Of a stretch of DNA of 64,000 nucleotides, positions 41,491-49,875 are shown one piece after another. Position numbers and translations under genes: made by a program. Every line of letters begins with the position of its first letter. The first letter of the stretch is position 1. The stretch is from Oceanirhabdus sp942490885 (GTDB lineage: Bacteria > Bacillota > Clostridia > Clostridiales > Clostridiaceae): positions 1,860,001 through 1,924,000 of the forward strand of contig CALNYT010000002.1 in assembly GCA_942490885.1 (NCBI GenBank). Reading direction: 5' to 3'. The notes beneath the pieces were generated by a model. The model was not told the DNA's origin. It saw only the letters and a list, made by a program, of their open reading frames with translations, and made no database searches.

Positions 41491-42258
41491 ATGGATTTTA
41501 AAAAAATAAGGTATAACATTAACATTAAAATTATTATTTTTTCCGCAATTATTGTATTTGTGGGGGCTTTGATACTTAATAAATCATTCATCAATGTATT
41601 TAACTTGAATAATAAAAAGTTACCTATTTATAATGTAGATACAAATGGTGAGAAAGTAATTGCGATAACATTTGATGCTAGTTGGGGAGCGGACAATACC
41701 ATAAAAATATTGGACGTGCTTGATGAGTACGATGTTAAAGCAACATTCTTCTTGGTTGGTAGATGGGTTGATGAGTATAAGTTAGAAGTGGAAGAAATAC
41801 ATAAAAGAGGTCATGAGATTGGAAATCATTCAAATTCACATCCAAATATGACTTCTCTCTCAAAAGATGCAATTATTACTGAAATTATTATCACAGATAG
41901 TAAGATAAGGGAAATAACAGGAGAAGGAACAAAAGTATTTAGGTTTCCAGAAGGTGCGTATAATGATCAAGTAGTACAGATAGTTGAAGATACTGGACAT
42001 TATTGTATTCAGTGGGATGTTGATAGTATTGACTGGAAAGAACAGGGGGCTCAGAAAGAATATGATAGAGTAATAAGTAAGACAAATGGGGGATCAATTA
42101 TACTATTTCACAATAATGCTAAATATACTCCAGAAAACTTACCTAAATTACTTAAGCAATTAAAAAATGATGGATTCTCATTTGTAACAGTGTCAGAATT
42201 GATTTATAAAGAAGAGTATATAATTGATCATGCAGGAAAACAAATTAAAAAAAAATAA
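41491..42258 (+). CDS. Polysaccharide deacetylase (NodB domain), membrane-anchored
   Basis: This 255-residue protein has one N-terminal membrane helix (about 12-30) and an extracellular NodB-homology domain. AITFDASWGADN is motif 1 with the catalytic/metal Asp pattern. GHEIGNHSNSHPNM supplies the two metal His residues. FRFPEGAYNDQ, QWDVDSIDWKEQG and SIILFHNN complete the set. It removes N-acetyl groups from peptidoglycan or a related polymer. Its length and motifs are close to sporulation-type PdaB enzymes. AGGAGGGG precedes the ATG. Confidence 0.9.
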   Translation: MDFKKIRYNINIKIIIFSAIIVFVGALILNKSFINVFNLNNKKLPIYNVDTNGEKVIAITFDASWGADNTIKILDVLDEYDVKATFFLVGRWVDEYKLEVEEIHKRGHEIGNHSNSHPNMTSLSKDAIITEIIITDSKIREITGEGTKVFRFPEGAYNDQVVQIVEDTGHYCIQWDVDSIDWKEQGAQKEYDRVISKTNGGSIILFHNNAKYTPENLPKLLKQLKNDGFSFVTVSELIYKEEYIIDHAGKQIKKK

Positions 42259-42405
42259 AAAAGTTGAAAATTCAATAGTATTTGTATTATAATGGAAATG
42301 TATCCTAATTTAATTAAATAAAATAAAAAATTAGTAATATGTATCATTGTTAATGAATACTTTATTTATGAAAAGAACAAATAACTAAGGGAAAGAGGGG
42401 TTATG

Positions 42406-43086
42406 ATGGACAATTTAATGAACAATAACAGTATTTATCTAGAAGGAAGAGTTGTGAGTGGCATGGAATTCAGTCATGAGATGTATGGAGAGGGATTTTA
42501 TAATTTCTATATTGAAGTTCCTAGACTGAGTGATGCAAAGGACTGTTTGAATATAACAGTTTCTGAGAGATTATTGGATGAACAAAAAATCGAAATTGGT
42601 AATGATATAGTTGTTGAGGGACAGTTGAGATCGTACAATAAGTATCAAGATGGAGCAAATAGATTAATTTTAACAGTTTTTGCACGAGATATTTATCCTT
42701 GTGTAGAAAAGAGTAAGAATCCAAATCAAATTTATCTGAACGGGTTTATATGCAAAAGTCCAGTATATAGAAAAACTCCGTTTGGAAGGGAAATTTCTGA
42801 TATGTTATTAGCGGTGAATAGACCGTACAATAAATCTGATTACATACCTACAATAGCTTGGGGCAGAAATGCTAGGTATTGTAAAGGTTTAGAAGTAGGA
42901 GATAATATTAGAATTTGGGGAAGACTTCAAAGTAGAGAATATCAAAAGAGAGTAAATGAAGAAGATGTAGTTAGAAAAATTGCTTATGAAGTGTCAATCT
43001 CAAAAATGGAGAGAGTGGCAGCAGATAATACTACTGAACAAATTTTTGATGATACTGCTGGGGAATTTAATGAGGATATAATATAA
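42406..43086 (+). CDS. Single-stranded DNA-binding protein-like, two OB-folds
   Basis: This 226-residue protein has two OB-fold halves. The first begins NSIYLEGRVVSGMEFSHEMY with GNDIVVEGQLRSYNKY. The second begins NQIYLNGFICKSPVYRKTPF with PTIAWGRNARYCKGLEVGDN, the SSB pattern. It differs from housekeeping SSB (one OB-fold plus an acidic DDDIPF tail) in having two folds; the end is acidic (EFNEDII). It may serve a special DNA-repair or phage-related role. The ATG at 42406 is 5 nt from AGAGGGG; an ATG one codon earlier is possible. Confidence 0.82.
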   Translation: MDNLMNNNSIYLEGRVVSGMEFSHEMYGEGFYNFYIEVPRLSDAKDCLNITVSERLLDEQKIEIGNDIVVEGQLRSYNKYQDGANRLILTVFARDIYPCVEKSKNPNQIYLNGFICKSPVYRKTPFGREISDMLLAVNRPYNKSDYIPTIAWGRNARYCKGLEVGDNIRIWGRLQSREYQKRVNEEDVVRKIAYEVSISKMERVAADNTTEQIFDDTAGEFNEDII

Positions 43087-43091
43087 TCAAT

Positions 43092-43128
43092 AATAAAAAG
43101 GCGTTAAAAATTTTAACGCCTTTTTATT
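43092..43128. terminator. Bidirectional terminator
   Basis: AATAAAAAGGCGTTAAAA and TTTTAACGCCTTTTTATT form a near-perfect long stem between the convergent SSB-like and dap genes, with A/T flanks suited to both directions. Confidence 0.9.
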
Positions 43129-43834
43129 ATTTTCTTAAATCGTCTAATATTTCAGTTTTACTTGCTGTTTTTTCATCTACAGCCTTTACAATCCTAGCAG
43201 GTGAACCTGCTACTACTACTCCGCTTGGAACATCTTCAGTTACAATAGCTCCTGCTGCAACAACAGATCCAGTACCAATTTTTACTCCTTCTAAAATTAC
43301 AGCGTTAGCACCTATTAGCACGTTATCTTCAATAATACAAGGTGACTTACTTGGTGGTTCAAGAACCCCAGCTATAACAGCACCGGCACCAACGTGAGAA
43401 TTTTTACCTACAAAGGCTCTAGCACCAAGAACAGCATTCATATCAATCATAGTACCTTCACCTACTTCAGCACCAATATTGATTACAGCACCCATCATTA
43501 TTACAGCGTGATCTCCAATTATGGCTTTATCTCTAATAATTGCTCCAGGCTCTATTCTTGCATTTACTTTTTTAAAATCTAACATTGGAATTGCAGAATT
43601 TCTTCTGTCATTTTCTACGTGATAGTATTCTATTGTAGAAGAATTTGATTCTAAGATATTTTCAATTGAATCTTTTTCTCCAATAAGAATTGCCATATCA
43701 CCACTTTGGAAAACTTTAACGTTTTCACAGGTGTTATTAATTGTACCTTTCACATAAACTTTTACAGGTGTAGATTTTGTAGCATCTTTTATGTACCTTG
43801 CAAGCTCATATGGATCATTTAAATTGTATTCCAT
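43127..43834 (-). CDS. dapH: Tetrahydrodipicolinate N-acetyltransferase
   Basis: This 235-residue enzyme acetylates tetrahydrodipicolinate with acetyl-CoA in the acetylase branch of DAP/lysine synthesis. The N-terminal domain (PYELARYIKDATKSTPVKVY) is specific for this family. From about residue 90, left-handed beta-helix hexapeptide repeats follow (ARIEPGAIIRDKAIIGDHAV, IGANAVILEGVKIGTGSVVA). The insertion GVLEPPSKSPCIIEDN is typical. It faces the patA-like gene divergently, so the two neighbouring genes act in consecutive steps. The 278-bp gap between them (43835-44112) is AT-rich with no clear riboswitch. Confidence 0.93.
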   Translation of the reverse strand: MEYNLNDPYELARYIKDATKSTPVKVYVKGTINNTCENVKVFQSGDMAILIGEKDSIENILESNSSTIEYYHVENDRRNSAIPMLDFKKVNARIEPGAIIRDKAIIGDHAVIMMGAVINIGAEVGEGTMIDMNAVLGARAFVGKNSHVGAGAVIAGVLEPPSKSPCIIEDNVLIGANAVILEGVKIGTGSVVAAGAIVTEDVPSGVVVAGSPARIVKAVDEKTASKTEILDDLRK

Positions 43835-44112
43835 AATAAACTCCTTTCCATCTAAAACATATTTTTGAAAATAATTAATATCAGTTTTTGAAACTTACTA
43901 ATTTCATCCTCACAATAGTTCTTGTTAGGTAATGTTTTTCTTTAGTGTAACATAACATAATAAAATTTGTAAGATATATTGAAGAATATATTTAACATTA
44001 TATTGTTATTACTATTATTATAACAAATTAACTTGAACTATATTATAATTTTAAATATATGATATAATTTTGTAAAGGAAAATAGTAATATTTTTTATAA
44101 AGGAGTGGAAAA

Positions 44113-45270
44113 ATGGGTTTTATAAATAAAAACGTTGAGAAAATTCAAATCACTGGAATAAGAAAGTTTTTTAATAAAGTAAACGAAGTAGAAAATGCTA
44201 TATCTATGACAATAGGTCAACCAGATTTTCCAGTACCTAAAGCGGTGAAAGAGGAAATGATTGAAGCTATTAATAAGAATAAATCAGGTTATACAAAGAA
44301 TGAAGGGATATTTGAACTGAGAGAAGCAATAAGTAAATATCTTTCAAATCAGAATATAAAATATTCTCCTGATGAAATATGTATTACTACAGGTGGAAGT
44401 GAAGCCATTTTTAGTTCCATACAAGGAATTTTAAATGAAGGAGAAACTATTTTAGTTCCAGATCCTGCATATCCAGCATATGAAGGATGTATAAAAATGC
44501 AAGGCGGAAATATAAAGAGGTATTCTTTAACAGAGGATTTTCAACCTAACTTTAATGAAATAGAAGAAATTCTAGATAGTGAAGGAAAAATTAAGGGGAT
44601 TATAATCTCATACCCTTGTAATCCTACTGGTTCAATATTAAGTAAAGAAAGTTTTGAAAAATTTATTCAAATACTTAAAGATAGAGATATTGTTATTATT
44701 TCAGATGAGATGTATAGTTCAATTATATATGATGAGGAATATTTTTCTTTGGCTCAATGTAAGGAGATAATTGATAAGATCATACTAATAGGAGGATTTT
44801 CTAAGATATTTTCAATGACAGGTCTGAGAGTAGGGTATTTTTGTGCAAAAGATCAGCTATTAAATAAAATCAAAGTAGTTCATCAGCACAATGTAACCTG
44901 TGCCCCATCAATTGCTCAGTGGGGAGCTTTAGCAGGACTTAATTTTAGTATGGATGAAGTTAAAGAAAGAAATTTAGAATTTAAAAAAAGAAGAGATTAT
45001 ATTTGTAATAGGTTAAATCAATTAGGGATAGATGTGTATGTTCCCAAAGGAGCATTTTATATTTTTATAGACATGAGTTTTACAAAAATTATGAGTGAAG
45101 AATTATGTGATAGATTATTATATGAGCAGAAAGTTGCATTAGTACCAGGGAGTGCTTTTGGACCAAAAGGTGAGGGGTTTGTTAGGTTATCCTATTGTTA
45201 TTCTATGAAGGAACTTAAAGAAGGACTTGATAGAATGGAAACTTGGCTTAAGAATAATAAACTGATTTAA
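44113..45270 (+). CDS. PLP-dependent aminotransferase, probably N-acetyl-LL-DAP aminotransferase (PatA-like)
   Basis: This 385-residue class I/II aminotransferase has ISMTIGQPDFPVPKAV, GYTKNEGIFELREAI, TTGGSEAIFSSI, the conserved YPCNPTGSIL, IISDEMYSSIIYD, the PLP Lys in GGFSKIFSMTGLRVGY, and the substrate Arg in GFVRLSYC. The family includes aspartate and N-acetyl-diaminopimelate aminotransferases. The divergent dapH gene makes the DAP role likely but not proven. AAAGGAGTGG precedes the ATG. Confidence 0.85.
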   Translation: MGFINKNVEKIQITGIRKFFNKVNEVENAISMTIGQPDFPVPKAVKEEMIEAINKNKSGYTKNEGIFELREAISKYLSNQNIKYSPDEICITTGGSEAIFSSIQGILNEGETILVPDPAYPAYEGCIKMQGGNIKRYSLTEDFQPNFNEIEEILDSEGKIKGIIISYPCNPTGSILSKESFEKFIQILKDRDIVIISDEMYSSIIYDEEYFSLAQCKEIIDKIILIGGFSKIFSMTGLRVGYFCAKDQLLNKIKVVHQHNVTCAPSIAQWGALAGLNFSMDEVKERNLEFKKRRDYICNRLNQLGIDVYVPKGAFYIFIDMSFTKIMSEELCDRLLYEQKVALVPGSAFGPKGEGFVRLSYCYSMKELKEGLDRMETWLKNNKLI

Positions 45271-45297
45271 AAGAAATGAAAGAGAAGAACCTTAAAA

Positions 45298-45500
45298 GAA
45301 GTTGAGAGTGGAGAACGATTGACATTTCTCTTCGAGAAATTTTATTTATATTGTTCCTTGGACAATATAGGTTTACTCGTTTCATTTGGGATGAAACATT
45401 GTAGTTTTGAATTGAATATTTTATTGGTTGTGAAACAATAGGGTTTTGCTCGTTTTATTTTGGATAAAACATTACGCTTTTGATAAAATATTTTGACTTT
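45298..45500 (+). repeat. Intergenic modular repeat with two tandem hairpin modules
   Basis: GAGAGTGGAGAACGAT is followed by the hairpin TTTCTC-TTCG-GAGAAA, then ATATTGT/ACAATAT, then GTTTACTCGTTTCATTTGG plus GATGAAACATTGTAG (45371-45405). The last module recurs as GTTTTGCTCGTTTTATTTTG plus GATAAAACATTACG (45443-45476). The module is the reverse complement of those at 39381-39415 and 46983-47020. Downstream to 45711 only a weak hairpin (GGGAACCA/TGGCTCCC, 45549-45566) is seen. Confidence 0.7.
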
Positions 45501-45711
45501 AGGTAATGCTATTTTTTAAGAGAGCGTTGATAATATGATTTTTTTAAGGGAACCAGTTGGCTCCCTTAATTGTGTTTATAGTAAGATATTAATAACAATT
45601 TATATATGGCATAGAACTCATTTATTATGTCTTAAGCTATTGTTAATTATCATATCTTTAATCTCAACATATAAGCAACTTGTGTAATGTCCTGACTATA
45701 AGTTAGACTTA

Positions 45712-46347
45712 TCATTTTATAATATTTAGCATTACTTTAGCCAACTTTTGTGGATTTTCAATCATAGGCATATGACATGAGTTTTCAATAAAAATAAATT
45801 TGATTTTTTGAGAAATAACCTTGTCTAAGCATAAATCTTCTATTCTTTTATCATAATTAATTACCCCTCTATCTCCAAATATACCATAAATATTATTTGA
45901 TATATTTTTTATATACTCAGTGTAGTCAAATTCTTCTTGTAATGATTTTTTCAAGTTCTCATTATAAAATTGTGCTTCACTTCTAATCATTTTCAAGATA
46001 TTTTCACCATATAAATTCATATTTTCATTGGTCATTAAGTTACGATAAAACACATTTGCTGGTCTTAAATTAGACTCTATAAATATTACCTTGTCACACT
46101 TATATTCATACTTAGCAATTAACTCTAATCCAATTATGCCTCCCATGCTATGTCCAACAATAAAATCAAATTGCTCATCTTTATATTTATCAGCAACCCA
46201 TCTTGTAATATCCCCTACACACTGTGCATTCTGAGTTATACCATGTGAATATTCAACATATGTAATATCAAAATCCAAAAAAAATCTTATAATTTCACTC
46301 CATACTTGGCTTGTGCAATTTGCACCATACAAAAATAATCCCTTCAC
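45712..46347 (-). CDS. Alpha/beta hydrolase
   Basis: This 211-residue hydrolase has the nucleophile elbow GHSMGG at about residues 65-70. It has an acidic residue in YGIFGDRGVI and the catalytic His in IENSCHMPMIENPQKLA near the C-terminus. It is on the short side for the fold and lacks a large cap domain. The substrate is unknown; esterase or lactonase activity is typical. It stands alone, flanked on both sides by repeat-rich intergenic DNA. Confidence 0.86.
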   Translation of the reverse strand: MKGLFLYGANCTSQVWSEIIRFFLDFDITYVEYSHGITQNAQCVGDITRWVADKYKDEQFDFIVGHSMGGIIGLELIAKYEYKCDKVIFIESNLRPANVFYRNLMTNENMNLYGENILKMIRSEAQFYNENLKKSLQEEFDYTEYIKNISNNIYGIFGDRGVINYDKRIEDLCLDKVISQKIKFIFIENSCHMPMIENPQKLAKVMLNIIK

Positions 46348-46666
46348 CTTATTTCCTCCAATTTTATAATCATTTTTTATTTAGCTTTATTTTACTATTA
46401 CATTTTACTTAGCGTATTTCATTTACGTCACACTTCAAATATGTTATTCATAAATACATTATGATTAACACATTATACTACAACATATCTAACGGTCATG
46501 TGTAAATATATTTGGAGATATATCTCTTTTTTAAAATACTGTCGAAAACTTTTTTTGTATTATAAACCTTATTATACCATTAGTGGCCGAATATTTTTCA
46601 ACATCTTTTTAAAAAAGAGAGTTATGTTAAATAAAATGAATGAACCACCTTGGGTTAAAAAAAATA

Positions 46667-46704
46667 AAAATGTAGCTTCTGAGTTATATCAGAAACTACA
46701 TTTT
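46667..46704. repeat. Intergenic repeat, hairpin module only
   Basis: AAAATGTAG-C-TTCTGA pairs with TCAGAA-A-CTACATTTT around GTTATA. The sequence is of the same type as the TGTAGCTTCTGC hairpin in the copy at 46968-47095. The rest of 46348-46666 shows no supportable gene. Confidence 0.55.
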
Positions 46705-46721
46705 AAATCAAAGAACAAAGA

Positions 46722-46887
46722 ATAGAGAATAAAGAAAAAATCAGGTTATTTTTCTTCCTATTGTCAGAAAAAAATATATAAGAGCTTTTTATGAACTAAT
46801 CAATAGTATCTATTTACTCTATTATATTGAAAATTTAAAGTTTTCAGCTCTGCTGATAGGTATCCTGATTTGTTCTCTGTTCTCTAT
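46722..46887. repeat. MITE-like element with 24-bp inverted ends
   Basis: The left end, ATAGAGAATAAAGAAAAAAT plus CAGG (46722-46745), matches the reverse complement of the right end, ATAGAGAACAGAGAACAAAT plus CAGG (46887-46864), at 21 of 24 positions. The 118 bp between them has no coding content. The size and ends fit a miniature inverted-repeat element. Confidence 0.55.
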
Positions 46888-46967
46888 ATAGTTTTTATTA
46901 CCAAAGAATCTTTTGAATAAGGAATATTTTTAACTGAAAAGTCTATAACTCCTTTGATATAGATGAA

Positions 46968-47095
46968 ACATTGATTTTTAAATACAATATTTTATCTCCA
47001 GATAAAATGAGTGAACCCCTCTTGTCCTTAAGAATAAAAAAATGTAGCTTCTGCCCAAAGGCAGAAGCATCCATCGTTCTCCACTCTGAATTTAT
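46968..47095 (-). repeat. Intergenic modular repeat, full-length copy
   Basis: On the minus strand: AGAGTGGAGAACGATGGATG, the hairpin CTTCTGCC-TTTG-GGCAGAAG, CTACATTTTTTT, TTCTTAAGGACAAGAGG, GGTTCACTCATTTTATC and its partner GATAAAATATTGTA. The order is the same as at 39365-39490. It lies directly after the dapB stop, where its hairpin and T-run could act as a terminator for dapA-dapB. Confidence 0.75.
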
Positions 47096-47110
47096 GGAAT
47101 GCGAAGCATT

Positions 47111-47863
47111 CTATAAATTAAGCATATCGTCCATATCATACAATCCAGAATTTTGATTAACTATATATTGAGCTGCTTTAAAAGCTCCCATTGCGAAGAT
47201 GTTTTTTGAAAGAGCTTCATGTTTAATTGAAACTATTTCATCATTTCCAGCGAAAATTACTTCATGCTCGCCTACAATTGTACCGCCTCTTAAAGAGTGC
47301 ATCCCAATTTCTTTTTTATCACGTTTGTGATATCCTTCTCTTCCATGAACATATTCATTTTCATCAGGTATAGAATTAATTATTGCATCACCTAAAAGAT
47401 AAGCAGTACCCGACGGTGAATCTACTTTTTTATTGTGGTGCTTCTCAATAATCTCAATATCGAATCCATCATAAAGCACCCTAGATGCTTTAATTAATAA
47501 ATTTTTAATAAGGTTTATTCCTAAAGACATATTTGCTGAGAAAAATATTGGTATTTCTGTACTAGATGATTTAATTTCTTTTATCTGATCGTCTGAAAAT
47601 CCTGTAGTACATAATACAATAGGAAGTTTGTTTTTAATAGAAAATTTTATTAAGGAATCAAGAACTACAGGGTTACTAAAATCAATAATAACATCTATTT
47701 TTTCCTTTATATCTTCCAAATTTGAATAGACAGGAAAAGTAAAATCTGAGTTGCTGTCTTTATCAAATCCTGCTACTATTTGAATATTTTCTAGCTTGCT
47801 AGATTCTCTAATTAGAACTTTACCCATTGTTCCATTACATCCACTTAGTAATATATTAACCAT
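47111..47863 (-). CDS. dapB: 4-Hydroxy-tetrahydrodipicolinate reductase
   Basis: This 250-residue NAD(P)H-dependent enzyme catalyses the second committed step of DAP/lysine synthesis. The Rossmann motif ILLSGCNGTMGKVL is at the N-terminus. VLCTTGFSDDQIKEI and FFSANMSLGINLI follow, and then the signature EIIEKHHNKKVDSPSGTA with the catalytic His/Lys. HSLRGGTIVGEHEVIFAG is also typical. The ATG at 47863 follows GAGAGGATG. It lies 13 bp behind dapA in one operon. Confidence 0.95.
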   Translation of the reverse strand: MVNILLSGCNGTMGKVLIRESSKLENIQIVAGFDKDSNSDFTFPVYSNLEDIKEKIDVIIDFSNPVVLDSLIKFSIKNKLPIVLCTTGFSDDQIKEIKSSSTEIPIFFSANMSLGINLIKNLLIKASRVLYDGFDIEIIEKHHNKKVDSPSGTAYLLGDAIINSIPDENEYVHGREGYHKRDKKEIGMHSLRGGTIVGEHEVIFAGNDEIVSIKHEALSKNIFAMGAFKAAQYIVNQNSGLYDMDDMLNL

Positions 47864-47876
47864 AAAATCATCCTCT

Positions 47877-48755
47877 CTAACAAAGTTTATGCTTTTTAAG
47901 TTCAGATTCAAGAATTATTTTGTTGTTTTCATCCATATCTAATAAGGGCATTCTCAATAATCCGGCATTCATACCCATCATATTAAGAGCGGTTTTAATT
48001 GGTATTGGGTTAGTTTCAATAAATAAAGAATTAGATAATGATAAATATTTTAACTGTAAGTTTAGTGATTCTTTTGTTTTTCCTTCAAGATAAAGGTGAA
48101 CCATTTTAGAAGTTTCCTCAGGAATAATATTTGCTAATACTGAAATAACACCTATTCCACCAACAGATAGAATTGGAATTATTTGATCATCATTCCCAGA
48201 ATATATATCGAAGTCTTCACCACATAGTTCGCGAATTTTTATTATTTGACTAATATCCCCGCTAGCTTCTTTAACTGCATTAACATTCGAAAGTTTGCTA
48301 ATTTTATATAGAGTTTCAGGAATTAAATTCATCCCTGTTCTACTAGGAACATTATATGCAATTATAGGTATTGATACTGAATCATTTATTGATTTAAAGT
48401 GTTCAAATAATCCTCTTTGAGTTGTTTTATTATAATATGGAGTAATAATTAATAACCCATCAATACCAATTTTTTCAGCCCAAACACTCATATTTATAGC
48501 CGCTTCTGTATTGTTAGAACCTGTACCAGCGATTACAGGAATTCTTTTACCTACTATATCTACAACGAATTTAATTGTTTCTTTTTTCTCTTGAGTGGAC
48601 ATTGTTGAAGCCTCACCTGTTGTTCCACAAACTATGATAGCATCAGTCTTTTTTTCAATATGCCATTCAACAAGTTTTTCTAATGTTTTAAAATCAACAC
48701 CATTTTTAGTAAATGGTGTAACTATGGCAACACCAGAACCTTTGAATAATGTCAT
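47877..48755 (-). CDS. dapA: 4-Hydroxy-tetrahydrodipicolinate synthase
   Basis: This 292-residue TIM-barrel class I aldolase condenses pyruvate with aspartate semialdehyde. It has GVAIVTPFTKNGVDF, IVCGTTGEASTMS (the GTTGE motif), YNVPSRTGMNL with the catalytic Tyr, and the Schiff-base Lys in NAVKEASGDISQI. I chose the ATG at 48755, 8 nt after AGGGAG; the ATG six codons earlier overlaps that site. It is the first gene of dapA-dapB and divergent from the first opp operon. No lysine riboswitch is visible in the 173-bp gap. Confidence 0.95.
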   Translation of the reverse strand: MTLFKGSGVAIVTPFTKNGVDFKTLEKLVEWHIEKKTDAIIVCGTTGEASTMSTQEKKETIKFVVDIVGKRIPVIAGTGSNNTEAAINMSVWAEKIGIDGLLIITPYYNKTTQRGLFEHFKSINDSVSIPIIAYNVPSRTGMNLIPETLYKISKLSNVNAVKEASGDISQIIKIRELCGEDFDIYSGNDDQIIPILSVGGIGVISVLANIIPEETSKMVHLYLEGKTKESLNLQLKYLSLSNSLFIETNPIPIKTALNMMGMNAGLLRMPLLDMDENNKIILESELKKHKLC

Positions 48756-48928
48756 AATATCAACTCCCTTCATTCTATAAAATATCTTATTGATACCTTT
48801 ACTTTATTATATAGTTCTTTTTATTAAAATAACATAGCTTTGTTAAATTTTTGGAGAATAATAAATATTCATATTAAGCACAATAATTATAAGTAATGCA
48901 AATATAATGTGTAGAAAAGAGGGGAAAT

Positions 48929-49864
48929 ATGATTAAATTTATTATTCGAAGGATATTATACATGCTTTTCACGCTCTTGGTAGTAATAACAATAACATTT
49001 TTTCTAATAAGAGCTATTCCAGGGGATCCTTTAGCATCAATGGCTAGGAAATTGCCTGAGCAAACAAAGATTAATTACTATGCTAAATATGGTTTAGATA
49101 AGCCCATAATAGTGCAGTATGGAATTTTTTTGAAGAATCTTATTTTTCATGGAGATTTAGGTGAATCATTAACTTATCCAGGAAGAAAAGTAACAAAAAC
49201 AATATTTGAATATGCACCAGTTTCAGGTAGATTAGGAATACAAGCAATTACAATTGGATTTACCATAGGAATTATTCTAGGAATTATTGCAGGATTTAAT
49301 AGAAACAAAGGACCTGATTATGTTGTTATGTTTGTAGCAATCTTAGGAATTTCAGTTCCAAGTTTCGTTATAGCTGCATTATTACAGTATTTTTTCACTG
49401 TTAAATTTAACTTATTACCGACAATTGGATGGGGTGCTTTTAAGCATACTATATTACCTTCAATCGCTTTAAGTTTTGGATCTATAGCAAAATATGCAAG
49501 GTATATGAGAGCTAATTGTTTAGATATAATTATGCAAGATTATATACTTACTGCAAAAGCAAAAGGGGTATCTAAATTTTCATTAGTAACTAAACATGTT
49601 ATTAGAAATGCAATTTTGCCTGTAATAACTTTATTGGGTCCACAGATTGCACTTGTTTTTACTGGATCGTTTGTAATCGAAAGTATATTTTCTATACCTG
49701 GTCTTGGATCCTATTTTGTATCCTCTGTTTCAAACAGAGATTACACTATGATAATGGGGCAAACAGTTTTTATTTCATTTTTATTCGTTACTTCTCTTTT
49801 GGTGGTTGATTTAGTATATGGATTAGTTGATCCAAGAATAAGATTGGGTGCAGGAAAGAAATAG
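48929..49864 (+). CDS. oppB: Oligopeptide ABC transporter permease OppB, operon 1
   Basis: This 311-residue membrane protein has the OppB/DppB pattern: IRRILYMLFTLLVVITITFF, IRAIPGDPLASMARKLPEQ and YGLDKPIIVQYGIFLKNLIF. The cytoplasmic coupling loop is YILTAKAKGVSKFSLVTKHV and the end is VDPRIRLGAGKK. There are six membrane helices. It forms the channel with OppC. It is the first gene of a five-gene operon, after AGAGGGG. The gene is closely similar to its copy at 55159. Confidence 0.94.
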   Translation: MIKFIIRRILYMLFTLLVVITITFFLIRAIPGDPLASMARKLPEQTKINYYAKYGLDKPIIVQYGIFLKNLIFHGDLGESLTYPGRKVTKTIFEYAPVSGRLGIQAITIGFTIGIILGIIAGFNRNKGPDYVVMFVAILGISVPSFVIAALLQYFFTVKFNLLPTIGWGAFKHTILPSIALSFGSIAKYARYMRANCLDIIMQDYILTAKAKGVSKFSLVTKHVIRNAILPVITLLGPQIALVFTGSFVIESIFSIPGLGSYFVSSVSNRDYTMIMGQTVFISFLFVTSLLVVDLVYGLVDPRIRLGAGKK

Positions 49865-49875
49865 GAGGTAATAAT

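Noticed and set aside
46498..46725. 75-codon open frame
   Set aside because: It overlaps hairpin repeats, has low-complexity composition and lacks a ribosome site.
48756..48928. Lysine riboswitch upstream of dapA
   Set aside because: The gap to the divergent oppB is only 173 bp and shows none of the conserved lysine-riboswitch core.
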